Positions 22,994-35,200 of a stretch of DNA of 64,000 nt are shown here, one piece after another. Source of the DNA: Rhodamnia argentea (taxonomy: Eukaryota > Streptophyta > Magnoliopsida > Myrtales > Myrtaceae); NCBI RefSeq assembly GCF_020921035.1, contig NC_063151.1:8308001-8372000 (forward strand), in the 5' to 3' direction. The notes under the pieces were generated by a model, which was not told where the DNA came from, did no database searches, and saw only the letters and a list, made by a program, of their open reading frames with translations. The position numbers were made by a program, and so were the translations under genes. Positions within the stretch are counted from its first letter, which is position 1, and the number at the start of each line of letters is the position of its first letter.

Positions 22994-24291
22994 TTAAATA
23001 TTTACTAAACTCATGGTTATTCGATCACGTAAACGTTCCATGTCAAATGATAAATTATCATTTGAAGCACTAGTCCCATTGTTTACATCATTAAGGTTAA
23101 CTGAATATCCATAATCAAGATCAAAATCAGCTCTTGCAAAATATGTATCGTTGACGACGTTTCTCTGTACATAATTGTGCAAAGTCATTGCTACTATCAC
23201 AATTTTACTTGTTTTTCGGATAGGTAACTTGGCATTTGCTTTAGAATCTGCCTCTTTTTTTTTTAACACACCAAAGGCTCACTCAATTTTTGATCGCAGC
23301 GAGGAATGAGCACGGTTGAATACCTTTCGATAACCTGTATGTGTGAGACCTTGTCAAAATTCTGGCAAATGATATCTAATTTCTTTGTATGGCCCCAAAT
23401 AACCTGTTCGATTTGAATATCCGGCATCTACTAAATAATATTTACTTACGCAAATATAATGTAAATTCAATCAACATTGACACATGTATATATATTACTC
23501 TACAAAAATCATTAATTCGTAAACTTGGAGGAGGAGGAGGAAATTGTACATCATGTCTCACAATGGCTTCATAGAAGATATGAGTATCATGAGTTTGTCC
23601 TTCCCAACCCGTCTAAACATAAATAAATTCCATGTTAAAATTGCATACCGCCAATACATTTTGAGTCGATGTTCCTTTTCGATCAATAAAACGAATCTGA
23701 TAATGCGTACATACCACTACTAGAATATGTATGCCAATACAATCAAAATATATGTTTAGTTCTACATTTATATTCTATAAGCGAAACGTACCTTAAAATA
23801 TGGATAAAATCTTCAATTATTCTTGATTTTCTCTGGAATTTCCCTAAATTGCCGATCATATGATTGGATAAAATCTTTTTCCATTGCACATATTTTATCT
23901 AATACTAAGCCAAAGTACCTGCTTATGGTTTCCCCGGAGAGCTGAAAGTGCACTTGTACTAGCCCATTACCCACACCATATCCTAAAATGAGAAGGAAAG
24001 TTCCAAGAATTTCTGTTACATCAATATTCCTAGTCCCTTGAAAACCTAGCCTGTTACTAAATCATGCATTAAACTATTAAATACGATCCTATCTATTCTA
24101 AATATTTGATAGCACTTTATCGGATTAGCATCTTTGCCTATCAACTCTTCTAATCATTCATTTCCTGTATATGAAGATACCATATATGGTTGTTTGTAAT
24201 TGTATTAAGCCACCGCTGCCTGAGCGACTCCCACAATTTGTCAACATTCTTTCTCTTTGTCATGATTTTCCCCTTCAAGAGAATCATCCAT
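22994..24291 (-). pseudogene. PIF/Harbinger transposase (DDE nuclease) pseudogene
   Basis: Reading the minus strand from a plausible ATG at 24289-24291 (MDDSLEGENHDKEKE), fragments follow in family order. These are GYGVGNGLVQVHFQLSGETISRYFG with DKICAMEKDFIQ, then FIDRKGTSTQNVLAVCNF and WEGQTHDT. Then come KYYLVDAGYSNRTGYLGPYK, IRYHLPEFRQ, FNRAHSSLRSKIE, and finally KLPIRKTSKIVIVAMTLHNYV. LVDAGY and the ALHN-type end are hallmarks of HARBI1/PIF nucleases. Stops and frameshifts interrupt it, for example after the FNRAHSSLRSKIE block, so it is inactive. The Myb-like second gene of this superfamily lies just upstream on the same strand. Confidence 0.85.
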
Positions 24292-24899
24292 AACTGGTTA
24301 ATGTAGCAAAATATAAAGTTATAATCAGAAAATAGATAAATAATCTAAATCATCCATAAATAGGAATCATCCATCATATATATGCAAACTTCGCCCAATC
24401 AAAAGAATACCAATTGAAAACAGGTATTACATTAGAACATAAATATGAATAGAGTTCATTCATAGTGCAAATAGAGTGCAAATCATACCAACTAAAAATA
24501 GTTCTCGCATTACAACAATATAGCATATAAAAGAGTTCAAAGAAGTAGTTAACATCCTAGTGATGACTATTATGCTCATCCAACTTAAACTTGAGCTACT
24601 CGACTTTTTGTTTATCTCCATTCAAGTTCATATAAATTTGGCGATTGTCTTCCTTTTAAACAAAGTGATAGTGCAAAAAAGCATAACTTTTTATCTTACT
24701 TAATCTCAGGTATGGCTTTCAATGTTTGCGTAATTTCCTTGTAAGGATCAAACTCCCATGTAAGAGATGTTTCACTGCTCCCGCTTTCAATAGCTGAACA
24801 AAGTCTGTCAATTAGCGATGCTAATTTAGCAAGTCCAGTCAATTTTTTTCTTTCTTTCCTCCATTTTGCTTGTGCGCCACTCTTTTATGGCTCTTATTT

Positions 24900-25527
24900 A
24901 GACTTGGTTGAACAATATCTTGACCGACATTACCATTGAAATTATCATTAGTAGATACGCACTATCACCCATATTAGCTTGTGGGGCCTCAATATCCTCA
25001 TTATTGATTAAATCTTATGCATGATTTCATGATACTTCCAGTAGCAACTGTACCCATGAATATTCTATCCAATAAAACTTCAAGATTCGGATGTACGCCT
25101 TTCTTTCTAAAAACCTTAAACTTATGATTATCTTGTTATAATAGAACATTTTTGTGAGTTGTATCATAAAAAATGAACTTAAAAAAAGTAACAAAATAAG
25201 AGATAAACACCTTAATTTTTCGCTCTTATCATTCATCACTTGCACCAAGGTTCTTCTTCCTTGCATCCCATCTTAGTCCCGTTTCATTTAGAAGCAATTT
25301 CCTCCATTTTTTGTATTTTTCTTAAGATTATCCTATTTACTCTTCATTTAATTTTTATCATACTTTTTGCCCCTCAGCTCCTCAAACTTGTTAATTATGA
25401 TTGTTCGTGTATCTTTTTTGTTGCATGCGGGACAATTGCCTATTTCAATTTGTTCAATGTACAACTTACAAAAAGTTTCTACACCTTCTGGACCCCAATA
25501 TGCCTTTTCTTTTGATGAACTTGCCAT
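24900..25527 (-). pseudogene. Myb/SANT-like protein pseudogene (Harbinger accessory ORF or L10-interacting Myb-like)
   Basis: From the ATG at 25525-25527 the minus strand reads MASSSKEKAYWGPEGVETFC and LYIEQIEIGNCPACNK, then INKFEELRGKKYDKN, KSK-DNLKK, WDARKKNLGASDE and, after a likely intron, FRKKGVHPNLEVLLDRIFMGTVATGS. This is the plant Myb/SANT-like DNA-binding domain pattern (WTPE...F..LC.EQ..KGN, then LKNKWDNLKKEW, then a C-terminal VATG). Several stops and frameshifts interrupt it. PIF/Harbinger elements need such a Myb-like partner, and it sits in tandem with the transposase on the same strand. Hence I read both as one decayed element, although a host LIMYB-like gene is possible. Confidence 0.75.
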
Positions 25528-26369
25528 CTTCTAGTAAAATGAAGATAAACATTTGAGAGATGCAAAAAAATTAGATTAACCATGCAAATAATTGGAACAC
25601 GATCAATCCCTATATACTTTCGTAGATCTGTAGGATAAAAACCTCACGTGCCACAAGAAATAGAGAGCAAATCCACTCAAAGGCCTTTCCACAGTTAGAC
25701 AAGTAATGCAAATGTCAAAGTAAACATGCTCTGATCATTAAAAATATACGATTGTCAATGGCGGGCAAGAGGATACACGAAAGTTTAACAGATTCTTCAC
25801 ATGACAAGAAGAAAAGTACTTCACTAAGCGGGGAACACAAGGTTCAATGCTTCAAGTCCTTAGGTAATCACTTATGTTTGCATGGGTGTTTGCATGGGTA
25901 TCTAATTTCTAGTAGTGTGCTTTGAAGAATAAGCACAAAAACCGACATCGAAATGCAACAATAATGTTACTTCAAAAACACTAAGAAAAGAAGACATAAA
26001 GCGGATGACCAAACCAACAACACTTCACACTAAAGCAAGAGAAAGACACGATCCCCATTTTCAAACAAAATTGGCCATTTTATTCTTGAACAATTCACCA
26101 TTTGCTAGAATCACAACTAGAAAAAGCATAACAAGAAATAATCAAAGTGAAAGAGCCTAGATTCCGGTTGAGACGAGGAACTGCGGACAGAGCGAAGAAG
26201 ACTCGAGTACGCGAGAGGCTACCATGTGAGATTCAAGCTCGAGAAGTGAGCTTTAGGATTTTGGAGAAAGCGACACTTGAGAACCTGGATTCCGGTTAAG
26301 ACGAGCAACTGCGGACTGAGCAAAGAAGACGTGAGCACGCAAAATTCAAGCTCGAGAGGAGAGCATGCA
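25528..26369. other. Flank between Harbinger relic and copia element, with a short duplication
   Basis: Contains an imperfect direct repeat of about 85 bp: GATTCCGGTTGAGACGAGGA near 26160 and GATTCCGGTTAAGACGAGCA near 26288. Both copies continue into TTCAAGCTCGAGA. It may be 5' leader of the Harbinger element. No gene recognised. Confidence 0.5.
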
Positions 26370-27022
26370 TGTTGCGCTGAACAATCAATCGAATAATAAA
26401 TAGACAGAACAAGAAAAATGAATCGAACGCCGGATGTACGCGGTTCAATCGTAGAGACATGCGTTCACGAGAAGAGCAAAGAATTTAATTTCACTATAGA
26501 TTAAGTAATATACGGAAATTACAAATCACACTCGAATTACTCAATCACTCTCAGTATTTTTTAGCCTCAATTACATCCAATAACCCATAAGTATTTAGCC
26601 TCGTAATGTTTCACGAAATAATTTCTCAATTTCATAAAGGAATTACACAAATCTTACCATAGATTTCATTGATTTTGACATTTGACTTCTTGATGTAAAA
26701 CTCTTTGTAAACGAACTTCCCGAAAAAACCTACTCTGCAACGACATCACTTGCAAAACACATGCAAGCTTGACACGTCGAAATAAACCCCTAATGAATAA
26801 TATATATTGGGTAGCACCGCCAAAAGGAGTCCGACTCCAATCCGTGAAATAGGAAATTGCAGAAGCTAAGTTAGAGTCAATATTGGACTTTCGTTTCTTG
26901 GGTGCAACTCCTATACACAATAGGAAGGGATATGATTTCCGTATAGCTTCTTTTTCTTGTTTGATTGAAAACCTTATCCATTGCTAGAAAAAAATAACAA
27001 ATCTAATTTGCATGGCATATAT
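26370..27022 (-). repeat. 3' LTR of the copia element
   Basis: Aligns along its length with 29690-30351. Shared stretches include CTTGCAAAACACATGCAAGC, ATAATATATATTGGGTAGCA and GTCAATATTGGACTTTC. Borders are approximate because similarity fades at both ends. Confidence 0.85.
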
Positions 27023-27639
27023 TCGGCTTCCATAAATAATTACTTTATCTTCGGTCAAGTTTCGTTCGCAAGCTCAAAATTGTGTCATATTTTAACAATA
27101 TCCATCTTGACTCTACGTTTGAGCCAAATCGCAATCGCTTCACTAGAACTTCAAACTTCGCTACTACTCTCTCAACAGCCCCAATGGACTCAATCGCCAC
27201 AGAAGTCTTCCAAGTTTAAGTCGCGCTTAAATTTCGCTATAATTGTTGACCTTCTCGGAACACCAATCGCACATGCACCTTTAACTGCTCAACAAGAACT
27301 TTTCGATACAAGCTCTTCTACCACAGATAAAGCAAAACCATTGTTCCACCCATATATAGCAGGAGACCGAATACATACAATGTCAAATTCAACGGTTATA
27401 GCATTTGTGGGCTTTATAGGCTCCACCTCGCTACAAGTAATATATATGTCGATTACTTCGCTAGTACAAGCTACATTAGGAGTTTCTAGTTGCAACTCTA
27501 CCTCAAGCTGAATACCATTCAAATCTATATGAACAATGCTATAATCACTCGTAGCCAGAAGTATTGGAAACTCATCAAACGTAACTTCTCTGCTGATAAT
27601 AGGTGAATTTAATTCCGGGTACTATAACCGATAACTTTG

Positions 27640-29555
27640 TTCACCTTGTGTATAGCCTAGGAATATGCACTTTCTTTCCCTTCCGTCAAGCTTACCATCA
27701 CTAACTCGAACATAACATAGGCAGTTAAATATTCTGATAACAGAATAATCAGCAACATTACCTGACCACACTTCTTCGGGAGCCCGACATTCAATCACAA
27801 TCGACAGAGATCCAGGTAGCTCGACACACTAAGGGCATTCGCTAGGAATCTCCTAACCATATCAGCACTAGAGAGCAATTTATAGGTCGTCTTCAGTAAT
27901 GTTTTGCTCATCAACTCTGCGATATATTATGGTTCACCGACATTAGTATAATATCTCACTATGCCTTCATTCATGCATAAGTCATTTGACAACTCCAAAA
28001 AAAACTCTATACTTTTGTCGGTCCACATATGCTTGATCATTTTAGCAGTCTCTATTTCGATCAAAGCTCTCAACCGACTAATCCCGACAGTAGCATCAAA
28101 CTTGTGCATAAGCACAAACGCCTAGGTCTTTCTTGAGTAGTCATCAATAACTGTTAGCATAAATCTAGCACTCATCGAAGGAAACTACGAAAACCTACGA
28201 ACAACCAAGTGGAGTAATTCTGTAATTTTGGTGGTTTCTCTAACAATCGTACTAATTACACTTTCTACCGTTGATCTAAATCACATCACTTGCCTACATT
28301 CAGTTCATTAGCTACATAACCACACACTGATTCCTTCCACTTAGAACCTCCGGGCTTCTCTCGATAATGTGCCCTAAATGCATATGCCACAATTCTGACT
28401 CTCAAACGGATGCATTAGACTTCTTCGCAGCAAATTCCGTCACTATCTCACCTTGAAGCTTATACATGCCATTGTGCTTTATTCCTTTCATTATCGCCAA
28501 GGTACCTTGAATAATGTTCAGAACTCTGTATTTCAAAGAATACTAACTCCTAACTGAATCGAGGGTACTCAAGGAAATCAGATTTTTCTTCAACTATGGA
28601 AGATGCCTAACTTTAGTCAATATCCTCACAATACCATCATGCATTATGATTCTAACATCACCAATACCTACAATATCGCATTCAGCATTGTTCGCCAACT
28701 ACACTTTATTATTATCCGTGCACCGATAATTAGTAAACAAGTTCCTATTTGGTGTAGCATGAAACGACCAATTAGAATCCATAATCCATTTACCAAATGA
28801 CAAATCATCAGTGATGGACAAGACATAATCAACATTATCCAAATTATCGTCACCTATAAGTGCAACATTATTCGCAGATTTAACTCTAATTCCCTTACCT
28901 TTCTCATTCTTCAACTTAAAGCAATCCTTTCTAAGATACCTCTCTTGCCACAATTTCAATAGACAACACTACTAGTCCTAGACTGGTTACGTTTATTTGA
29001 GTTGATATTATTTCTGCTAACATGAGTACCGGTTCTTCCTCTATTTTCACCCACTAAAGTAGTAAATACAGATTCGCCAAATTCTCTTCTACAAATATAC
29101 TCACTTAGAATTAAATCACGAATCCCTTTAAATGTTAAACTTGTTGATTCAAAGGAATTATTAACAGTAGTAACAGTAGTATCTCAATAATCGGGTAATG
29201 AAAATAATAGAATCAAAGTACACACCTCATCTTCAAAGTCAATATCAACTAAACTCAATTGACTAACGATCACATTGAATTCATTGATATAATTAGCAAT
29301 CGATGCACCTTTGCTCATTTTTAAGTTAAATAGACATCTCACCAAATAGATCTTGTTGATCGCAGATGTCTTCTCGTATATATCCGATAGGATTTTTATC
29401 AAACATGTAGTGGTCTTCTCTTCCACAATGTTAAACGCAACGTTACGGGCCAACGTCAACCGAATAACACTCATCGCTCGTCTACCCAGCAATTCTCGGT
29501 TATCTTGTTTCATTGTCTCCGGCTTCTTCCCGGATAAAGGCAAGTGCGGTTTCAT
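27640..29555 (-). pseudogene. Copia gag - protease - integrase remnant
   Basis: At 29555-29184 is a UBN2-type gag segment (LIKILSDIYEKTSAINK, LFNLKMSKGASIANYINEFN). At about 28959-28699 the zinc-knuckle tail leads into the protease region (WIMDSNWSFHATPNRNLFTNY). At 28115-27927 is integrase-core sequence (ALIEIETAKMIKHMWTDKS, MNEGIVRYYTN). At about 27830-27600 is the post-integrase region (PEEVWSG, GRERKCIFLGYTQGEQSYRL, REVTFDEFP). Frames are broken by stops and shifts, including a stop after SYRL. No reverse transcriptase motif follows. Confidence 0.82.
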
Positions 29556-29673
29556 CTAATATAGATAGTTCTCAAGTCGTATCTTTCTAAAACCAATATC
29601 TATCCCATCAATTGTTGATTTTCACTTTAATTTTTTCTGTTGCTATCGATTTGCTTCAACTTAAGCAAGCCTT

Positions 29674-29685
29674 GCTCTAATACCA
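29674..29685 (-). other. Primer binding site of the copia element
   Basis: The minus strand reads ATTGGTATTAGAGCAAGG directly after the 5' LTR. TGGTATCAGAGC is the usual copia primer site, complementary to the 3' end of initiator tRNA-Met; here one base differs. It fixes the orientation of the element. Confidence 0.75.
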
Positions 29686-29689
29686 ATTA

Positions 29690-30351
29690 TTACGCGAAAC
29701 AAGCCATCGGATAATAAATAGACAACACAAGAAAAAATAAATCGGCACTAGATGTATGTGGTTCGATCATAGAGACCTACGTCCACGAGAAGAGTAGCAG
29801 CGAATTCCACTATAGATCAAGCGATACACCGAGATTACAAACCACATTCGATTCACTCAAACACTCTTAATGTTTCTCAACTCCAATTACATTCAATAAC
29901 CCACAAGTGTTTAGCCTCGTAATTTCTTACAAAATAATCTCTTAATTTCACAAAAGAATTACATAAATCTTACCACAATATTTAATTGGTTTCGATACTT
30001 GAATTCTTGATATAAAACTCTTTGTGAATGAACTTTCTGAAAAAACCTACTCTACAACGGCGTCACTTGCAAAACACATGCAAGCTTGACATGCCGAAAT
30101 AAGCCCTTAAAGAATAATATATATTGGGTAGCACCGTCAAAAGGAGTCTGACTTCGATCCGTGAAAAAGGAAATTGCAAAAGCCAAGTCAAAGTCAATAT
30201 TGGACTTTCAATTCTTGGGTGTAACTCCTATACATAATAGGAAAAAGAATTTGATTGCCGTATATCTCCTTTTTCTTGTTTGCTTGAAAACCTTATCCAA
30301 TTATACTCTAATACCAGGAAAAAAAAAATCTGATTTGCATGGCATATATTT
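29690..30351 (-). repeat. 5' LTR of the copia element
   Basis: Partner of 26370-27022. The outer border is soft: similarity continues to GCATGGCATATATT near 30351, although a TGGTATTAGAG motif near 30303-30313 could also mark the true LTR start. Confidence 0.8.
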
Positions 30352-30520
30352 GCAATGTGAGAGGCGAACTTCGAGATTTCGGAGAGAGCTCGTAACCTCC
30401 GAATAGAAGAGACGATAGAAAAAAAATGATAGGCCATATATAGGGTTTCTATTTTGAAAGGGCTAAACTTGAAATCTTAATAAATATGTGAGGACAATGA
30501 AAGCAAAATACAAGTTTATT

Positions 30521-30545
30521 CATTCTCGGCAAGATGCCGAGAATG
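30521..30545. repeat. Perfect palindrome, 11-bp arms
   Basis: CATTCTCGGCA, AGA spacer, TGCCGAGAATG. It is followed by further inverted phrases (CCAAGGCGACCTTGG) and by GCTTTGGCCCAAAGC near 30633. This GC-rich fold-back stretch (30521-30690) may be the end of a DNA transposon, perhaps the Harbinger relic's right end. Confidence 0.55.
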
Positions 30546-30948
30546 CTGGAAAGCCAAGGCGACCTTGGGCTTTCGGCCTTTTATTTGCTCACTTTCACTT
30601 AATGATGTTTTGAAAATTTTTCCAAACACCTAGGCTTTGGCCCAAAGCCCCTTGGTAAAGCCTTTGCTAAACACACCCTTCAAATAAAGCGCAAAGGAAG
30701 CATCGTATCCGTGATATCATTATTGATTTAGGGGTGATCAGTTCTATGACCTCGATTCAAAAAGATTGAAACGGGGAACTAGCCCATTTTAAGTTTTGGG
30801 CCAAATTTTTGCAATAAAATATACAAGCTGTACCATTTACTTGTACAAGTATTCGCCGATCATGTTATTGTGTTGTTTGTTCCTGTTGAAGAGAATGTCA
30901 TAATTCCTCAATAGATGCAAAATTTTTACTTTTCAAAGAGATTTCAAC

Positions 30949-31861
30949 TATGAAGCACCGACACGCCCAAACCCTCGGCGTGTCGGTGTCGGACACGCAT
31001 CGGACTCGGACACGCGTCCGATACGCTCCGACTCGCGTTCGACACGCGGTCAACACGTGTCGGAGGTCCGACACGTAGTCAACGCCGGCGACACGTCGGG
31101 GGACACGCGAGTCGGTGAGGAAAGAGGGCGGGGAAAAAGTAGATCCGAAGGGCGGAGAACGGTGGGGGAAGGAGTAAGAGCGTTTCAGGCCATGAGAGAG
31201 ATGAGAGAGGGAACCGGAGACGCGAGCGCCCAAGCAGAGAATGACCTTCGTGTACGCCGGAATGTAGAGAGCGAACGAGCCGGAAGACAGAGCGAGAGAG
31301 CGCCGGAGGACGTAACGAGTAGCAAAAATCATGGTGGTCGACGCCGCGGTTGGTTTCGCGAGACGGAGAGGACCGACAGAGAGAGGGGGGTGAGATTTTT
31401 TCAGGAAATGAAGAGACAGAAAGGGGGGCAACAGAGAGGAGAGTGAGGTTTTCGGTGGTGTTTTCAAAACAGAGAAGAGGGGGAGAGAGAGAGAGAGGAG
31501 GAGAAAGGTGTCAGAGATTTTTTAAAAAGTAAAGCGAGAAGGGGAGGAGACGTGAGAGAGGAGAGGAAGCGTGCAGATAACTGGATTTATTTTTTTATTT
31601 TTTATTTATTTTCTAGGCTGGTTGGGATCAAATTACGGAAGTATTCATGACATGAGCTTTCTTTTGATTATAAGAACTCTTTTGGTAAATTTTCTATTTT
31701 CTAAAAAATTATAAAAATAATAATACATCATGTATATATAAAAATATATTTAATATACAACGTGTCCCAACGTGTCGGAATTCTCTATTTTTTGAGAAAG
31801 GACGTGTCGGCGTGTCGTGTCGTATCGTGTCCCGTGTCCCGTGTCGTGTCCGTGCTACATA
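30949..31861. mobile_element. Non-autonomous MULE-like element, copy B (Pack-MULE-like)
   Basis: The left end is TATGAAGCACCGACACGCCC. The right end, reverse-complemented, begins TATGTAGCACGGACACGACA. Flanks AGATTTCAAC (30939-30948) and GGATTTCAAA (31862-31871) match at 8 of 10 bases, consistent with an old 9-10 bp target duplication. The right 200 bp are the inverted counterpart of the left 200 bp of the element at 11481-12915, so the two belong to one family in opposite orientation. The interior, about 31100-31560, differs from copy A. It includes a minus-strand frame starting MIFATRYVLRRSLALSSGSF near 31333, which may be a captured 5' gene fragment. I cannot name the source. Confidence 0.82.
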
Positions 31862-32226
31862 GGATTTCAAAGCCAATACAATAGTGTTCCCAGGTAGAGC
31901 CGGCTGTTCCGGCTTTGGTATCCCGGGGGGTGGGTGTGGAAGGAGAGGGAGGGAACCCGACCGATTTTATCTAGAACCGGCCTTGAAGTGGTCAGTATTC
32001 CCGGTTTAAAATCAGACCGGATCGATCCGGGTGCTCACTCCTAAGGAAAACCCACCAAGGCCCATTCGTTCTTGAACATCGGGCCGGGCTATGGACTATC
32101 AATGAACATCGGGCCTTCTTCTAAGCAACCCCGCCTAAATCACGAACCCCCATCTCTCTCTCTGTCTCTCTCTGTCTCTCTGTCTCTCGCTCTCATCCTC
32201 CACTCTGCTTCTGCCTTCTTCAGATA

Positions 32227-35200
32227 ATGGCGTCTCTGGTTCAGTCACCACCTTCCTTCTTCCGCTGCATGCCCTCTCGCGCCACGTCGCTCTTCTTCGG
32301 CCATTCCCTTCCCTTCAGGTACTTCTCTTCTGTTCTCTCTGTCGCCCATCCCTCTTTGTCCATTCCTCGGTCCACATGCAGTCTCCTGTCGAAGCTCGCT
32401 ACGTCACGCCCATGGCACGAGAGAACTCCTTGAGAGCTTGCTTCGTTTTGAGCGACCGAGTGCCATTCTTCCTTCGGGAAAAACGCCGTTCCCTGATTCG
32501 ACCTTCACGCGTGCAGTTGCGACCGGAGGGCGGGGGGAAGCGATTTCTCACGTTCCGTCGGATACTGCTCGATCGAGCGCGGAGTCGCTAGGGCAAAGGA
32601 ATCGCCGTCCCCGAGCCCGGCCTCGCTGACGCGGGAGCCTCACAAGTACTTCGATCAGGCGGTCATCGCCGTGAGGTCGGGGGATGGAGGTCACGGCGCG
32701 ATTCTAGGCATGCCTGGCCAGGAGAGGGGCTCCGGCAAGCAGCGTGAGAAGGATAAGGCGAAGAGGCGCGGCTCGTTTAAGAGGGACTTCGATGGCTCGC
32801 TCATGCTCCCGGTGGGTGGACACGGAGGCGACGTGGTGATCTACGCGGACGAAGCCAAAGATTCGCTGCTGGAGTTTCACGGGAAGAGCCGGCACAATGC
32901 GAAGCGCGGCGGGAATGTCGATGCGATGGGTGTTTTGACGTCTCAATTGCACAATGGATTTGCTGCTCCTACTCTACGCATTCCCGTGCCTGTAGGTTGG
33001 TGGAAATGTTGATTTAGGTTTGACGGAGTATTTCTGGTCTCTTGAAGCAGATATTATTACTATACATACTCAAGCTAACAAGTTTCATGTCTTTTTGGTG
33101 TACTCCTGTGATCCTACCCCAGGAACAGTTGTCAAACGTAAACGGGGGAAGTTGTTGGCGGATTTGGCAAATCCAGGCGATGAAGTTCTTGTCGCAAGAG
33201 GTGGACAAGGAGGGGTGAGTCAATTCAGTTTAATAAGACTAGATACGTCAATTGGTGGTCAAAAGCATTTGTGTGTTTCTTTCTATGAATGCTGTGGCAT
33301 ATTCCTGTTATTCTATTGCTTCTTTCTCCTTTTTTTTTTAACGTGGTTTGCATTTGCATTTTCCCAAATGCAATTTGAATCGCAACTGCTGGCAGCTGTA
33401 AGGTAGGAATCTACGTAATTCGAAAGGTCACACAATGTTACGTGATTTTAATTTTGAGTTTTGTTAGTTGCATGCCCATAACATAAGCAGGAATTCTGTT
33501 GAGCTTTCTATTATGCCTGATATCTTTGTAAATTCGCTTCTCACATAAGCTGGTATGTTGGCAGATTAGCCTGTTAGAAATGCCTGAACATAGAAGGAAG
33601 AAATTGATGATGCTGACGACCAATGTCATGAGAGATGACAGTGATAAGGTATAAATAATGCCTCTCCATCCTCAAGATTAACTGCTGATAATCATCTTGC
33701 ATTAACTATATTCGAGATTCACATGACCTTCTTTCTGTCATTGATTCTGTCTCATATTTTCTGGTGGAGGCCGGTCCTTGAGTAGCACCAGCTTTCTTTT
33801 TTTTTGAATTTTTTTTGTTTAAGTTGCTTTGATATAATTTGGTATATTACTGAATCTCGAGGCTGACTACAGCTTATCTCCATTAGCTGAACCCCTTCTT
33901 ACCCTGCCATTGAGTTGCATTTCGTTTGGTAGACGGGCATCTTGACATGGGAATGACATGTACTTGGAGTTGATACTAGGTTTACATGACACTCCTTTTG
34001 TGTCTTGGGCATCATCTAACTGTGAAATCTTCACGCTACTTAAGCTTGAAGCATGCTGAAAATATATGACCTTAGGCTTGCTACTATATGCCAGCGGTAA
34101 TGTCACCTGAAGACATCAACTGTTGATATTGTGTCAGTTCATCGAATTTCTTCCAATTTGATTTCATCTAATTTTAGTCTACTCTAATGGATCTCATGAG
34201 CTTTTGCAGAATTTGATTCCATTGTTTGACTTTCATGTGATTCTGCTGGCAAGTCGTGTCATTTTCTTCTTCTGCATTATTTGTTTCTTTATGTCATTCT
34301 TTACCATTTTTATCTTATTTCAGGTTTTAGTTCTTGGTCAGCCTGGGGAAGAGGTTAGTTTGGAGTTGATTCTACGTGTTGTAGCAGATGTTGGTCTGGT
34401 GGTGAGTTTTACTCTTCCATTGGGCAAAGCTAACAAGGACAATTAAACTAGTAGTGAAATCATAATTTCAGCTTTCATTCTGGTGTTAGCCTTTTAGTTG
34501 TACTCTGAAGCAGTTATTTGTATATATTTTCGTCATGCAGCCCCACCTAGCCTAGGCTATGCATCCCCCCTAGACCTAGGTCTTCCACATAATTTCCTTT
34601 GGACTGAGTGGGCATCCATTATGGTCATTGTTCGAGAGATGGGATTCGAAAATTTCCCCTCCCACATAACTAAAGGGGTGTGTAAACGCTAGGCTACAAG
34701 CCTAGTGGCTGAAGCAGTGATCTGTAGACTTTTAGTTTAGACTTCTTTATATGGAACCTTGGAACCATCCACCAGAAACAGAAAACTGAAGCCTATTTTT
34801 GATTTGCACATGTGTGTTCAGTTGCGTGTCTGTGTGGGTGACTCCATGGACTTGAACTTGAGAACCACATTAATGGAAAACCCTTTTCATCTGCTGTTTC
34901 CACCTATTTGTGTTTTCTTCCATAGTTCATACGGTTTGGTTGCTTTTACCCGGTTCAATTCGAGACTTCGGTGGAAATTGGTCTTACTTGCAGCTTTGAA
35001 TCTTCAAATCATGGATTTGCGGTTGGTAAAAGATACCTGAGCCACAATGTTGAATGTTTACCTTTGGATTATTACCTCCTCCTTCTTCTTCGTCTTGCAC
35101 GAATAGAGAAACATGAGTTTCTACTATACTTCAGGCAGCTGCATTTGACTTAGTTGTTGTGAGGATAAATAATTTGAATGACTATGAATTGCAGCCATCA

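Larger units (their letters stand above)
26370..30351 (-). mobile_element. Ty1/copia retrotransposon lacking reverse transcriptase
   Basis: Two similar LTRs, 26370-27022 and 29690-30351, flank about 2.7 kb. On the minus strand the order is 5' LTR (29690-30351), a tRNA-Met-type primer site, gag, protease, integrase, then the 3' LTR (26370-27022). The integrase C-terminal region ends near 27640 and what follows up to the LTR does not read as reverse transcriptase or RNase H. All frames carry stops. The LTRs differ by many substitutions, so the insertion is old. Its target duplication is not clear: sequence near both outer borders is GCATG and GCAATG, which is suggestive only. Confidence 0.85.
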
